Assembly (NCBI RefSeq): GCF_011694815.1
Contig: NZ_CP050177.1
Coordinates: 1,922,001-1,986,000, forward strand
Direction of reading: 5' to 3'
Length of the DNA stretch: 64,000 nt
Origin: Streptomyces liangshanensis
GTDB lineage: Bacteria > Actinomycetota > Actinomycetes > Streptomycetales > Streptomycetaceae
Below, in pieces: positions 18,461 through 27,643 of this stretch. The position numbers were made by a program, and so were the translations under genes. The number at the start of each line of letters is the position of its first letter. Position 1 is the stretch's first letter. Under the pieces are notes generated by a model. The model ran no database searches. It worked only from the letters and a program-made list of their open reading frames with translations, and had not been told where the DNA came from.

Positions 18461-19087
18461 GTGACCTTCGGATTCGCTCCGTCCGCAGCCACTTCGATCA
18501 CCACATCACCTGCCGGCTCCGTCGGCGGCCTCGCCAGGATGCTGGAGCCGGCCGAATGGGCGGCGGCGGGCATACCGCTGCTGAGCAACCCCCGTGAGGT
18601 GGTCAGCGGCCTGCACAGCAGGCATCGCCCGAAGCCCGCGACAGCCGTCGTGGCGGTGCTCGACCACGAGGAACGGCTCGCCGCCAGCGCCTCGTTCGTG
18701 CCCCGCCCCGCGCCGGTGGACGGCTGGGAGTTCCGCAACGCCCTGCTGGCGCATCTGCGCCGCGTCATACCCCACGACCTGCGCCGCCGTGCGCCGGTGC
18801 GCACCGCGGTCCTGCTCTACTGCCGCGACGGCGACGAGCGGTGGACGGAGGAGGACGGGGCCTGGATGTGGGGGCTGCGGGACGCCTGCACCCTGCACGG
18901 CCTGCGGTGCGGCGCGTACATCACACTGACCCGCGGCGGCTGGCAGGTGCTGGGCGAGGGCCGCGGCGGCCGCCGCCCCAACTCCGATTCCTCACCGGTC
19001 GATCTGGCCGACACGGCGTTCGACCAGGAGGTGACGCCGCTCCGCAGCGGAGCGGTGGAGCCGCTGAGGCGTACGGCCGCGCGCTGA
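18461..19087 (+). CDS. Conserved hypothetical protein downstream of recQ
   Basis: This 208-residue protein starts at GTG 18461, with AGGGAGGA 2–3 nt before it. It is soluble, with no signal or membrane segment. The centre contains TAVVAVLDHEERLAASASF, a helix rich in Arg (HLRRVIPHDLRRRAP), then VRTAVLLYCRDGDERWTEED and WGLRDACTLHGLRCGAYITL. I do not recognise a named domain. Proteins of this type are common in streptomycetes in this position, and the alternation of strands and helices suggests one compact alpha/beta domain. It follows the helicase by 217 bp in the same direction and probably has its own promoter. A role in DNA metabolism is only a positional guess. Confidence 0.75.
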   Translation: MTFGFAPSAATSITTSPAGSVGGLARMLEPAEWAAAGIPLLSNPREVVSGLHSRHRPKPATAVVAVLDHEERLAASASFVPRPAPVDGWEFRNALLAHLRRVIPHDLRRRAPVRTAVLLYCRDGDERWTEEDGAWMWGLRDACTLHGLRCGAYITLTRGGWQVLGEGRGGRRPNSDSSPVDLADTAFDQEVTPLRSGAVEPLRRTAAR

Positions 19088-19228
19088 ACGAACCGTACGA
19101 CCGCGTGCTCGGAGCATGACCGAGCCGCGCGCCCGACCACCCGGCGGGCAGCCCGCACACACGCACGCCGCGCCACCGAGCGGCCCGGCCGCCCCCTGAC
19201 GGGCAGCCGGGTCACGACATGGTGAGGC

Positions 19229-19885
19229 TCAGACGCCCGCGCCGAGGACGGCGTTGACCCGCTCGGGGTCGCCGCACACGACAAGCAGCGCCGTGGCCCG
19301 CTCCCGGGCCGCGGGGAGCACCCGGGCGTAGACCTCGTCACCGCCCCCGTTGACCACCACGACCACCACGGGACGGGGCTGGGCACGGGCGACGGCGGCG
19401 GCGTCCGCGAAGAACACGTCTTCGCGGGCGTCGTGCTGCGCCCAGTAGGCGGTCTCGCCGAAGGACAGCTCGTGCGTGGCCCACGGGTGCTGTTCACCGG
19501 TGGTCAGCACGAGGATGTCGCCCGGCGCCCGGCCCGAGTCGAGCAGCACGTCGACGGTCTCGTCGGCGGCGTCGAGCGCGCCGTCCACCGAGGCCGGCGT
19601 CAGCTGGATCTTCGGAGCGGAAGCGGCTGAAGAGGCGGGAGGGGTGGCGGGCCGGGGTGCCTGGGGCACTCCGGCGGAGCCGGCCGAGCGCTGCGCCGGC
19701 GGCGCGGGCCTCGCGGGACCGGGACCCGGACGACCGGGACGCGGGGTCGCCGCGGAGCGCGGCCCCGGTACGGGACGCGGGCCGGGTACAGGACGGGGGG
19801 TCTGCGCGGTCCGGCCGGTGGCCGGGGTGGCGCTGGGACCCTGGGCTCTCTCGTGAATCTGAGGCTCCTCGGGGAAGAGAGGCAT
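19229..19885 (-). CDS. Conserved hypothetical protein with proline-rich N-terminus
   Basis: This 218-residue protein starts at ATG 19885 (an ATG at 19921 is an alternative; neither has a clear ribosome binding site). The first 90 residues are extremely Pro/Gly/Arg rich with short repeats such as RPVPGPRPVPGPR. The folded C-terminal 125 residues begin APKIQLTPASVDGALDAADE and contain GDILVLTTGEQHPWATHELSFG and a VVVVVVNGG strand. The C-terminal part resembles an accessory domain found near UvrD-type helicase C-termini, though I cannot assign it. It lies 108 bp after rnhB on the same strand, so cotranscription is likely. Confidence 0.7.
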   Translation of the reverse strand: MPLFPEEPQIHERAQGPSATPATGRTAQTPRPVPGPRPVPGPRSAATPRPGRPGPGPARPAPPAQRSAGSAGVPQAPRPATPPASSAASAPKIQLTPASVDGALDAADETVDVLLDSGRAPGDILVLTTGEQHPWATHELSFGETAYWAQHDAREDVFFADAAAVARAQPRPVVVVVVNGGGDEVYARVLPAARERATALLVVCGDPERVNAVLGAGV

Positions 19886-19992
19886 AACTGGATGTCTATC
19901 AAATACCGACGCGAAAAGCATCGGCGGGTTGGCACATTTGTACCCATGTCCGCTGTCGGAAGACACACGGGCCGGAGGGTTCACCGGAAGTT

Positions 19993-20703
19993 TCAGAAAT
20001 CGAAGCCGAGTTGGCCCCCGCTTTCCATCGCGGCCGTCTCCGCGGAGACCCTGACCTTCTTGAGGTGCCGCCAGCGCGGCAGGCCGTCGAGGTAGGACCA
20101 CGAGAGCCGGTGGTGGGCCGTCGGACCCCGCTCCGCCAGCGCCGCCTTGTGCACGGGCGACGGGTATCCGGCGTTGGCGCCGAAGGCGAAGGGAGCGTAC
20201 TCCTCGGACGCGGCGCCCAGTTCGGCCATCATGGCGTCCCTGCGAACCTTGGCGATCACCGAGGCGGCCGCCACCGAGACACAGGACTGGTCGCCCTTGA
20301 TGACCGTACGCACCTGCCAGGGCCCCCCGAGATAGTCGTGCTTGCCGTCCAGGATCACCGCGTCGGGCCGTACCGGCAGCGCCTCCAGGGCGCGTACGGC
20401 GGCGAGCCGCAGTGCCGCGGTCATCCCCAGCTCGTCGATCTCCTCCGGGGAGGAGTGTCCGAGCGCGTACGAGGTGACCCACCCCGCCAGCTCACCGGCC
20501 AGCTCCGTACGGCGCTTGGGGTTGATGAGCTTCGAGTCGGTGAGGCCGGCCGGAGCCCTGCGCAGGCCGGTGACGGCCGCGCAGACGGTGACGGGTCCGG
20601 CCCACGCTCCGCGTCCGACTTCATCGACGCCGGCGATGATCCTGGCGCCGGTGGTCGCTCGGAGCGATCGCTCGACAGTGTGCGTGGGTGCTTCGTACGG
20701 CAT
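19993..20703 (-). CDS. rnhB: Ribonuclease HII
   Basis: This 236-residue RNase HII cleaves the RNA strand of RNA–DNA hybrids and single ribonucleotides in DNA. The start ATG 20703 gives an N-terminus [16 protein letters not shown]. The active-site motif [14 protein letters not shown] (residues 24–37, Asp and Glu ligands) is complete. The other acidic residues are in ILDGKHDYL and the [12 protein letters not shown] helix, and the tail ends GGQLGFDF. Length and motifs are standard. The following gene on the same strand encodes a conserved hypothetical protein. Confidence 0.95.
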   Translation of the reverse strand: MPYEAPTHTVERSLRATTGARIIAGVDEVGRGAWAGPVTVCAAVTGLRRAPAGLTDSKLINPKRRTELAGELAGWVTSYALGHSSPEEIDELGMTAALRLAAVRALEALPVRPDAVILDGKHDYLGGPWQVRTVIKGDQSCVSVAAASVIAKVRRDAMMAELGAASEEYAPFAFGANAGYPSPVHKAALAERGPTAHHRLSWSYLDGLPRWRHLKKVRVSAETAAMESGGQLGFDF

Positions 20704-20785
20704 GGCGTTCGCAACATTACGCCGACCCGACGCGACGCGACAGGGCGGGTACCCACTGTCGCGCCACGCGCCCGCGCGAACCGGC

Positions 20786-21412
20786 TCAAACAGGCCGCGC
20801 GCGCAGCAGCGGCACCATGACGAGGTCGATCATCTCGGCGATGTCCTCGTCCGGCCATTCGCTCGCGCACAGCTTGGAGCGGTACATCATCAGGGCCGGG
20901 ATCACGTCGAAGACCAGCTTCCCGGTGGCGTCGGGGCGGACGTCCCCGCGCCGGATCCCCCGGCGCACGACCTCGCCGAAGAGGCGGTTGGACGGTTCGA
21001 GGACACCGGTGAAGATCAGTCCCTGGAAGCGCTCGGCACTGGGGCCGTCGCATTCGTGAACGACCGCGCGCAGCGCGACGCCCGGCAGGGAGTTCATCGC
21101 GTCCCGCATCCGACGGCACAGTTGGTAGAGGTCCTCGCGCACACTCCCGTGGTCGGCCGCGTCCTCGAACGCCGGCAGCGCGGCCCGGAGTGCCTCCGCG
21201 ACCAGGTCCTCCTTGGAGGGCCAGCGCCGGTAGACGGCGGCCTTGCCCGTCTGGGCGCCGGCGGCGACGCCCTCCATCGTCAGGCCGTTCCAGCCGACCC
21301 TGCTCAACTGCTCCAGCGCGGCGTCGAGAATGGCCCGTTCCAGTACGGGCCCCCGTCGGCGCAGGGACACGGTCCCGGGCCGGGCGGCGGCCGGGGGACG
21401 CGAAGAAACCAT
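20786..21412 (-). CDS. TetR-family transcriptional repressor
   Basis: This 208-residue regulator starts at ATG 21412 with GGAGAG 7 nt upstream. The TetR helix-turn-helix is at about residues 20–70 ([20 protein letters not shown], then [20 protein letters not shown]). The helical ligand-binding domain follows. It is divergent from an MFS drug-efflux gene, and the 160-bp interval carries two copies of an AGTGAACG-type palindrome. The standard model is repression of the pump and of itself, relieved by a pump substrate. Confidence 0.92.
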   Translation of the reverse strand: MVSSRPPAAARPGTVSLRRRGPVLERAILDAALEQLSRVGWNGLTMEGVAAGAQTGKAAVYRRWPSKEDLVAEALRAALPAFEDAADHGSVREDLYQLCRRMRDAMNSLPGVALRAVVHECDGPSAERFQGLIFTGVLEPSNRLFGEVVRRGIRRGDVRPDATGKLVFDVIPALMMYRSKLCASEWPDEDIAEMIDLVMVPLLRARPV

Positions 21413-21483
21413 CAGTAACTCTCCATCGGGGGACGGCTCCTGGGGCGGGAGGGCCCTGCGGACGCCTGCGTGGAAGCCCGCCC

Positions 21484-21503
21484 AGTGAACGCTTGCGTTC
21501 CTT
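21484..21503. promoter_or_regulatory. TetR operator, copy 1
   Basis: AGTGAACGCTTGCGTTCCTT is an imperfect palindrome (AACGC/GCGTT core) between the divergent TetR and MFS genes. It shares AGTGAACG and TGCGTTC with a second copy 48 bp away. Confidence 0.65.
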
Positions 21504-21531
21504 GAAGGGGACTCACTACCGTATGCCTGAC

Positions 21532-21551
21532 AGTGAACGAATGCGTTCACT
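21532..21551. promoter_or_regulatory. TetR operator, copy 2
   Basis: AGTGAACGAATGCGTTCACT has 9 of 10 complementary positions in its half-sites. It lies 25 bp before the MFS start codon, where bound repressor would block transcription or its initiation. Confidence 0.7.
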
Positions 21552-21575
21552 AATTCACCTGTGGGGGAACAGACC

Positions 21576-23126
21576 GTGACAACCTCTCAACTCGACACAC
21601 CCGGAAGATCACCGGGCGCGGCCCGACGGAGCGGGCGCCCGGGGATCGCGCTCGCCGTCATCGCGGCCTGCCAGCTCATGGTGGTACTCGACGCCACCAT
21701 TGTGAACATCGCACTGCCGCACATCCAGAACGCGCTGAGCTTCTCCACCACGGATCTCTCCTGGGTACTCAGCGCGTACACCCTCACGTTCGGCGGTCTC
21801 CTGCTGCTCGGCGGCCGGGCCGGCGACGTCCTCGGCCGCCGCCGGGTCTTCATGGCGGGCATCCTGCTCTTCACGTTCGCCTCGCTCCTGGGTGGTTTCG
21901 CGCAGGAACCGTGGCAGTTGCTCGCCGCCCGCGTGCTCCAGGGGGTCGGCGGCGCGATCGCCTCCCCCACCTCGCTGGCCCTGATCACCACCACGTTCGC
22001 CGAAGGGCCCGAGCGCAACCGGGCGTTCGGGGTCTTCGCCGCGGTGTCGGCCGGGGGCGGTGCGGTCGGGCTGCTGGCCGGCGGCATGCTCACCGAGTGG
22101 CTCGACTGGCGCTGGGTGTTCTTCGTCAACGTCCCGATCGGCGTGCTGATCGCCGTCCTCGCCCCGATGTACATCACCGAGTCCGAGCGGCACCCCGGGC
22201 GCTTCGACATCACCGGCGCCGCGACGTCCACGCTCGGCATGGCGTCCCTCGTGTACGGGTTCATCCGGGCGTCCGAGGAGGGCTGGAAGGACTCGGTCAC
22301 CATCGGCTCGTTCGTGGCGGCGGTGGTCCTGCTGGCGGCGTTCGTGCTGGTCGAGTCGCGGGCCAAGGAACCGATCACCCCGCTGCGGATGTTCGCGGAC
22401 CGGAACCGTTCGGGGACGTACGTCATCATGCTCAGCCTCGCGGCCGCGATGTTCGGCATGTTCTTCTTCATCGTCCTCTTCGTGCAGAACGTGCTCGACT
22501 ACAGCCCCATCACCTCGGGCCTGGCGTTCCTGCCCGTGACGGTCGCGATCGCCGTGGGCGCCGGGCTCTCGCAGCGGTTCCTGCCGGTCCTCGGCCCGAA
22601 GCCGTTCATGGTGGCCGGGTCGGCGCTCGCCGGAATCGGGCTCCTGTGGCTGACCGTGATCGACCCGGGGAGCACGTACGTCGGCGGTGTGCTCGGCCCG
22701 TTGGTGATCTTCGGCTTCGGCATGGGCCTCAACTTCGTGACCCTCACGCTGACCGCGGTCTCCGGGGTGGCGCAGCACGAGGCGGGCGCGGCGTCCGGCC
22801 TGCTCAACGCGAGCCAGCAGGTGGGCGGCTCGCTCGGGCTGTCGATCCTGGTCACCGTCTTCGGTACGGCGAGCCGCGACGAGGCCGGCAAGCAGCTCCC
22901 GTCGTTCATGGCGCAGGCGAACCCGGCGGAGAAGGCGGAGCTGGCGAAGACGCAGCAGCTGCCGGGGCACTGGGGGCACGCGGTGCTGACCCAGGGCATA
23001 TCGAGCGCGTTCATGGCGGCGGTGGCGATGGTCGTCGTCGCGCTGCTGACGGCGGTGCTGGTGATCCGGGTGCGCAGGAGCGACCTGGAGGCGCTGAGCG
23101 GCAAGGCGGCGGGTCCGGTCGCCTGA
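21576..23126 (+). CDS. MFS drug:H+ antiporter, DHA2 (EmrB/QacA) type
   Basis: This 516-residue transporter has about 14 membrane helices, the DHA2 class. The first helix contains LMVVLDATIVNIALPHIQ, the typical motif D1 of this class. Motif A reads GGRAGDVLGRRRVF, and motif C lies in the fifth helix region (GVFAAVSAGGGAVGLLAGG). I chose GTG 21576, with GGGGGAA about 7 nt upstream, over GTG 21561. It should export a toxic organic compound. The divergent TetR gene and duplicated operators indicate substrate-induced expression. Transcription ends at the repeat cluster after the stop. Confidence 0.92.
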   Translation: MTTSQLDTPGRSPGAARRSGRPGIALAVIAACQLMVVLDATIVNIALPHIQNALSFSTTDLSWVLSAYTLTFGGLLLLGGRAGDVLGRRRVFMAGILLFTFASLLGGFAQEPWQLLAARVLQGVGGAIASPTSLALITTTFAEGPERNRAFGVFAAVSAGGGAVGLLAGGMLTEWLDWRWVFFVNVPIGVLIAVLAPMYITESERHPGRFDITGAATSTLGMASLVYGFIRASEEGWKDSVTIGSFVAAVVLLAAFVLVESRAKEPITPLRMFADRNRSGTYVIMLSLAAAMFGMFFFIVLFVQNVLDYSPITSGLAFLPVTVAIAVGAGLSQRFLPVLGPKPFMVAGSALAGIGLLWLTVIDPGSTYVGGVLGPLVIFGFGMGLNFVTLTLTAVSGVAQHEAGAASGLLNASQQVGGSLGLSILVTVFGTASRDEAGKQLPSFMAQANPAEKAELAKTQQLPGHWGHAVLTQGISSAFMAAVAMVVVALLTAVLVIRVRRSDLEALSGKAAGPVA

Positions 23127-23144
23127 GTCCGGGAGGCGGCGGTA

Positions 23145-23224
23145 CGTACGGAGGCGGTACGAGGCGCTCCCCACGCGGGAGTCCCCCGTACCGCCTCCGT
23201 ACGCGCTCGTACGGAGGCGGTACG
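23145..23224. repeat. Three alternating copies of a 17-bp motif, convergent terminator
   Basis: CGTACGGAGGCGGTACG occurs at 23145–23161 and 23208–23224, and its exact reverse complement at 23187–23203. The middle copy can pair with either neighbour, giving two mutually exclusive hairpins. The cluster fills the gap between the convergent MFS and DUF4153 genes and probably acts as a bidirectional terminator. Confidence 0.8.
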
Positions 23225-23227
23225 CCG

Positions 23228-25027
23228 CTACGGCTCGTCGCGCAGGTCGCCGCTCCCGCCGTACTCCCCGTACTCCTCGCCGTACTCCTCCCCGTACCCG
23301 CCGGGGTCGCCGAACTCGCCGAACCGGTCCGACGCGAACCTCGTCGCGCAGGAGTGGCGCTCCGGTTCGATCGGCCGTTCCGCGAGGAGGTCGCGGGCCC
23401 GGCGCTCCGACCGACTCGTCGCGTACCAGGGCTCGGGCCCGTCCTCGGCCAGCTTCCGCTGGATGCCCCGCAGCGCGCACGAGCGCAGATCGTCGGGAAG
23501 CCGGTCCAGCGCGGGCGCCGCGTCGGCCGACAGCTCCTGGAGATAGCGGATGTCGATCTTGCCCGAGCTCTCGTACCGCTGGACGTTCCGCTCGGCGACC
23601 AGCGCGTCGGGCGAGAACAGACCGAAGAGCAGGACGGCCGCCGCCCCGCTCGCCACCACCGCGCGCGGCAGCCAGCGGCCGCCGACGGCCCCGGCGACCA
23701 GCATCAGGACGATCACCAGCCCGAGCCACAGCTCCACGGCGGCGACGGAGAGCCGCAGTTGGGTGAGGCCGTACGCGTCGACGTAGAGATCCATCCGGCG
23801 CAGCGCGGAGGCGACCACGACCAGGGTCAGCAGGCAGAGCGCGCCGAGCACGCAGCGCACCAGGGTGCGGTCGCCCGCCCCGTCGCGCGGGGCCCAGCGG
23901 CGGGCGAGGCCGATCACGACGAGGACCAGCAGGGTGGCGCCGAGGAGCTGCCAGAATCCCTGCCGCGCGTACTCGGAGTAGGTCAGCCCGGTCTTGCGCA
24001 GGACGTCGTCGTAACCGCCCGCGAGGACGGCGAGCTGGACGGCGACGAAGACCGCGAAGAGCAGGTCGAGGACGATCAGCGGAAGCGCCCACTCCAGCCG
24101 GGCGCGGGGCCGTCCCGGCCGTACGGTGACGCGGTCCCAGCGCATCGGCGCGGCAGCGGTATGCGCGGCGGCGAGCGCCCCGGTGAGACCGAGCCCGAAG
24201 AGCAGGAAGTGCCAGGGGCCGTCGGTGACGTCGACGTCGGGGGTCAGGTCGCCGAGCAGGCCGGCGAACGCCTCGTCCGCGCTCGCGAAGAGCGCGCCGA
24301 ACACGACCAGCAGGACCGCGGCGATCGCGACGGTACGGACCACGGGCAACAGGCGGCCCCGCGATCCGCCCACCCGCTCGCGCAGGCCCTGCCATCCCCA
24401 CACCGCGCCCGGGCCGAGCGCCCCGAGCAGGCCCAGCGGGCCGAGGACCAGACCGGGCCAGGTGCGGCAGCCCTGGAGGGCGAGTGCCCCGAGCGACAGT
24501 GCCGCGACCACCGCGAGGAAGGTCGGCAGCGCGCCGTCCCGCAGGGCGGGGACCACGAGCAGCGCCATGCCACCGAGGGCCCAGGCGAGCGTCCAGGGCC
24601 GGGGCAGGCGGCCGGCGGCCCGGGCGGTGACGCACGCGCCGAGCGCGGCGGGGACCGCCACGATCAGCAGGTTGAGCCCGGCCCCGTCGCCCAGGAGGAG
24701 GGAGCTCAGGACGGCGGTCGCGAGGACGGACCAGAGGGCCGCCACCCGGACGGGGGCCGGGGTGACGGGCCGGACGGCGGTGACCCAGGCGGGCGGTTCG
24801 GGGCGTTGCGGCTGCCACTGCTGCCAGTCCGGGGCGGGACTGCGTGGCCGGGCGCCGGGCGGGGCCGCGGCGGCCGGACGTCGCACGGAGTCGGCGGGAG
24901 CGGTCCTCACGGTGGCCGCGCCACTCGTCGTACCGCTCCCGGTCGCCGCCTCCTGAGCTTCCTGTGCGTCGGACCGAACGGCATCCGGCTCACCCGCCGG
25001 TGCGGGTACGGACGGTTCTTCTGGCAC
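23228..25027 (-). CDS. DUF4153/DUF4173 family multi-pass membrane protein
   Basis: This 599-residue protein has a Pro/Ala-rich cytoplasmic N-terminus of about 95 residues, then roughly a dozen membrane helices between residues 100 and 480, and a soluble C-terminal domain. The family core is visible around SADEAFAGLLGD and in GYDDVLRKTGLTYSEYARQGFW, typical of DUF4153/DUF4173 proteins. The last 30 residues are acidic and repetitive (YGEEYGEEYGEYGG). I chose GTG 25027, which has GGGAGGGGGT just upstream, over longer in-frame starts without such a site. The function is unknown. It is convergent with the MFS gene. Confidence 0.8.
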   Translation of the reverse strand: MPEEPSVPAPAGEPDAVRSDAQEAQEAATGSGTTSGAATVRTAPADSVRRPAAAAPPGARPRSPAPDWQQWQPQRPEPPAWVTAVRPVTPAPVRVAALWSVLATAVLSSLLLGDGAGLNLLIVAVPAALGACVTARAAGRLPRPWTLAWALGGMALLVVPALRDGALPTFLAVVAALSLGALALQGCRTWPGLVLGPLGLLGALGPGAVWGWQGLRERVGGSRGRLLPVVRTVAIAAVLLVVFGALFASADEAFAGLLGDLTPDVDVTDGPWHFLLFGLGLTGALAAAHTAAAPMRWDRVTVRPGRPRARLEWALPLIVLDLLFAVFVAVQLAVLAGGYDDVLRKTGLTYSEYARQGFWQLLGATLLVLVVIGLARRWAPRDGAGDRTLVRCVLGALCLLTLVVVASALRRMDLYVDAYGLTQLRLSVAAVELWLGLVIVLMLVAGAVGGRWLPRAVVASGAAAVLLFGLFSPDALVAERNVQRYESSGKIDIRYLQELSADAAPALDRLPDDLRSCALRGIQRKLAEDGPEPWYATSRSERRARDLLAERPIEPERHSCATRFASDRFGEFGDPGGYGEEYGEEYGEYGGSGDLRDEP

Positions 25028-25211
25028 GGGACCCCCTCCCGGCCGGGTCCTCGCACGACCGCGCGGACAGCGCGCGGAACCCGGCATCTCGTCGGCGCTC
25101 ACCCCGTTGAAGATCAACAGCGTGGCGTGGCCGGAAGATTAACGGGGTCCTGGCCTCCGGCCGGCCGGCGAGCGGGACCTGTGTCAGGACCGTGACAGAT
25201 GAGGTGACGGC

Positions 25212-26198
25212 TCAGGCGGGCGGCGGCTGTGCCGTGTTCCCCCACGCGGGCAGCTCTTCCGTCCGGTCCAGCCACTCCCGCGGCGGCGCCCCGGCGCGAC
25301 CCGACGCGACCACTCCGCCGACGATCGCGCACGTCGTGTCGACGTCCCCGCCCACCTGCGCGGTGGTCCAGAAGGCCCGCTCGAAGTCACCGAGCCCCCG
25401 GGCCGCCGACCAGAGGGCGAACGGCACCGTGTCGTGCGCGCTGGTGCGCCGCCCGCAGCCCAGGACCGCCGCCACCGTGCTCGCGTCGTCGTAGTCCAGC
25501 ATGTCCCGCGCCCGCCGCAGCCCCGCGCCGACGGCGCTGCGCGGCAGGAGCGCGATCACGCCGTCGAGCAGCGCCTCCGGGGTGGGCGGCCCCGCGGGAT
25601 CCGCCGCGAGCGCCGCGGCGACCGCCACGGCCATGGCCCCCATGACGGCCTCGCGGTGCTGGTGGGTGGGGTACGCGGACAGCTCGGCCTCGCGCGCGGC
25701 CCGCTCGGGGTCGTCGGCGAACCACGCGCCGAGCGGCGCGACCCGCATCGCGGCGCCGTTGCCCCAGGAGCCCTGGCCCTCGAAGAGGCCGGCGGCCAGC
25801 TCCCGCCAGTCGCCGCCCTCCCGGACGAGGCGGAGCATCCGGTTCACGGCGGGGCCGTACCCCCGGTCGAAGTCGTGGTGGTCGGCGAACGAGTGCGCGA
25901 GGACGTCCTGCTCGATCCTGCCGTGCGCGGCGAGGACGGCCAGGACGGACACGGCCATCTCGGTGTCGTCGGTCCACTGCCAGAAGCCGGGCGCCGGTTC
26001 GCGGCGGGCCAGCAGCGGATAGTTCGCGGGGACGAAGAACTGGGAGCCGAGGGCGTCTCCTACGGAGAGTCCACGCAGGCTGCCGAGGGCACGGGCGAAG
26101 CGATCGCCGTGGGCCGCGTCGTCCGGGGAGAGCGGCGACGGGCGGTCGGAGGGACGGTCGGAGGAGGAGTCGGGGGAAGAAGTGGGATCAACGGTCAT
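25212..26198 (-). CDS. ADP-ribosylglycohydrolase family protein
   Basis: This 328-residue protein of the DraG/ARH fold has two di-metal-site motifs: WTDDTEMAVSVL (about residue 84) and GGDVDTTCAIVGGVVA (about 295). Other family features are LGSLRGLSVGDALG near the start and GNGAAMRVAPLG in the middle. The family removes ADP-ribose from proteins or small molecules. The start ATG 26198 gives a hydrophilic, serine-rich N-terminus of about 40 residues. It follows the histidine phosphatase gene by 32 bp on the same strand and is likely cotranscribed with it. Confidence 0.9.
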   Translation of the reverse strand: MTVDPTSSPDSSSDRPSDRPSPLSPDDAAHGDRFARALGSLRGLSVGDALGSQFFVPANYPLLARREPAPGFWQWTDDTEMAVSVLAVLAAHGRIEQDVLAHSFADHHDFDRGYGPAVNRMLRLVREGGDWRELAAGLFEGQGSWGNGAAMRVAPLGAWFADDPERAAREAELSAYPTHQHREAVMGAMAVAVAAALAADPAGPPTPEALLDGVIALLPRSAVGAGLRRARDMLDYDDASTVAAVLGCGRRTSAHDTVPFALWSAARGLGDFERAFWTTAQVGGDVDTTCAIVGGVVASGRAGAPPREWLDRTEELPAWGNTAQPPPA

Positions 26199-26230
26199 CG
26201 CGAGGCACTCTACCGGGTGAATACCGTCGG

Positions 26231-26890
26231 TTACCTGATGCTTCCGTACGGCTCCGGGGTCCGCCAGTGCGCGAAGGGCCGGTCCAGGACGTACCGCCCG
26301 TCCTCCCCCAGGAGCAGGGTCCTGGTCTCCGCGTTGTCGGGGTTGGAGAGGGACTCGAACTCCGCGACCGACCAGTGGAACCACCGCATGCAGAACAGCC
26401 GCATGGTCAGCCCGTGCGTCACCAGCAGGACGTTCGACGGCGAGTCGGGCGCCTCGAAGCTGCGGTAGAGGCTCTCCAGGAACGCGCCGACCCGGTCGTA
26501 CACGTCGGCGCCCGACTCGCCTTGAGCGAAGCGGTAGAAGAAGTGCCCGTACGCGTCGCGGTACGCCTTCTGGAGGCGTACGTCGTCCCGGTCCTGCCAG
26601 TTCCCCCAGTCCTGCTCGCGCAGCCGGGGCTCCTCCCGTACGCGCACCAGGTCCGGGTCGAGGGAGAAGGCGCGGAGGGTCTCGTGGGCCCTGCGGTACG
26701 GCGACACGTACACGCTGACCTGCTCCTGCCCGAACAGCTCCCGCAGCTCGGCGCCGGTCTCCTCGGCCTGCCGGCGGCCCCTCTCGGTGAGCTTCAGGGC
26801 ATGGTCGGGCTCGCGTTCGTACACGGTGTCGTCGGCGTTGCCCTCCGACTCGCCGTGCCGGACCAGAACGATGCGCCGCGGTCGTGCCAT
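26231..26890 (-). CDS. Histidine phosphatase (phosphoglycerate mutase-like) family protein
   Basis: This 219-residue enzyme has the catalytic motif LVRHGESEGNADD (His near residue 12), the second arginine in SPYRRAHETL, the proton donor region with DWGNWQD, and the second catalytic histidine in LLVTHGLTMRLF. It is a broad-specificity phosphatase rather than a true mutase; the substrate cannot be read from sequence. It lies between the DUF4937 gene (60 bp upstream) and the ADP-ribosylglycohydrolase gene (32 bp downstream), all on the minus strand. Confidence 0.92.
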   Translation of the reverse strand: MARPRRIVLVRHGESEGNADDTVYEREPDHALKLTERGRRQAEETGAELRELFGQEQVSVYVSPYRRAHETLRAFSLDPDLVRVREEPRLREQDWGNWQDRDDVRLQKAYRDAYGHFFYRFAQGESGADVYDRVGAFLESLYRSFEAPDSPSNVLLVTHGLTMRLFCMRWFHWSVAEFESLSNPDNAETRTLLLGEDGRYVLDRPFAHWRTPEPYGSIR

Positions 26891-26950
26891 GTCACGACCC
26901 TAGATCGGTCCGGATCCGCCCGACAGGCGGGGAGGTCTTTCCGTACCGCC

Positions 26951-27556
26951 CTACACCGTCCAGGACGGTTCCAGCGCGACGATGTCCCCCGCGAGGGCCG
27001 CCACGTCGGCCGCCGTCTGCGCGCGCAGCGTCAGGCGCTCGATCCGTTCCGCCCGGTACTTGCCGTGCTCGGCGGCGGAGTGCCACATCGACAGGACGAT
27101 GAACTCGTTGCCGGGCGCCTCGCCGAAGAGTCCCCTCAGCATGCCGGGGGACCCGGCCATGGCGGGGTTCCACACCTTCTCCTGCATCAGCGCGAAGTGC
27201 TCGACCCGCTCCTCGTGGACCTTGCAGTGCGCGACCCGCACCACGTCGGCGTCGGTGAACCGCGGCTCGAAGCCGGTCTTCACGTCGAACCGGTGATCGA
27301 ACAGTTTGGTCTGCGTGTCCTTGTACGTCCCCGACTGCGCGGCGGCCAGCCGGTCGTGCGAGCGTGCCATGAAGGAGTCGTAGAACGGCCTGCTCTCCCA
27401 GAACGAGAAGACATGGGCCACCCCGGGCCGCACCCTGCTCCATCCCCCGCCCTGCCCCCGGAACCCCGGCTCACCGAGCAACCCCGCCCATTTCCGCTGT
27501 CCGCGTTCGTACCCTCTACGGTCGATCACGGTGCAACGGGTCCACTTGACCAGCAC
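26951..27556 (-). CDS. DUF4937 (YdbC-like) protein
   Basis: This 201-residue protein starts at GTG 27556. It begins MLVKWTRCTVIDRRGYERGQ and contains HVFSFWESRPFYDSFMARSHD. The second half has a similar layout (VRVAHCKVHEERVEHFALMQ ... FIVLSMWHSAAEHGKYRAER), so it looks like two tandem dimeric alpha/beta-barrel (ABM-like) units. The family includes B. subtilis YdbC and has no settled function. It is divergent from the DUF1152 gene and leads a probable three-gene operon with the phosphatase and the ADP-ribosylglycohydrolase. Confidence 0.8.
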   Translation of the reverse strand: MLVKWTRCTVIDRRGYERGQRKWAGLLGEPGFRGQGGGWSRVRPGVAHVFSFWESRPFYDSFMARSHDRLAAAQSGTYKDTQTKLFDHRFDVKTGFEPRFTDADVVRVAHCKVHEERVEHFALMQEKVWNPAMAGSPGMLRGLFGEAPGNEFIVLSMWHSAAEHGKYRAERIERLTLRAQTAADVAALAGDIVALEPSWTV

Positions 27557-27643
27557 CGCGCCATCGTACGGGGCGCGGCGTGTCGCCGGTCACTTTCCCG
27601 AAGCACCGGGGATACTCCCCCACCCCTCCACCCACCCCCCAGA

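Noticed and set aside
21911..25195. A very long open reading frame (over 1000 codons) on the plus strand across the MFS and DUF4153 genes
   Set aside because: Its product is low-complexity Arg/Gly/Ala/His sequence typical of an out-of-frame high-GC reading. It spans two well-supported genes and a repeat terminator.
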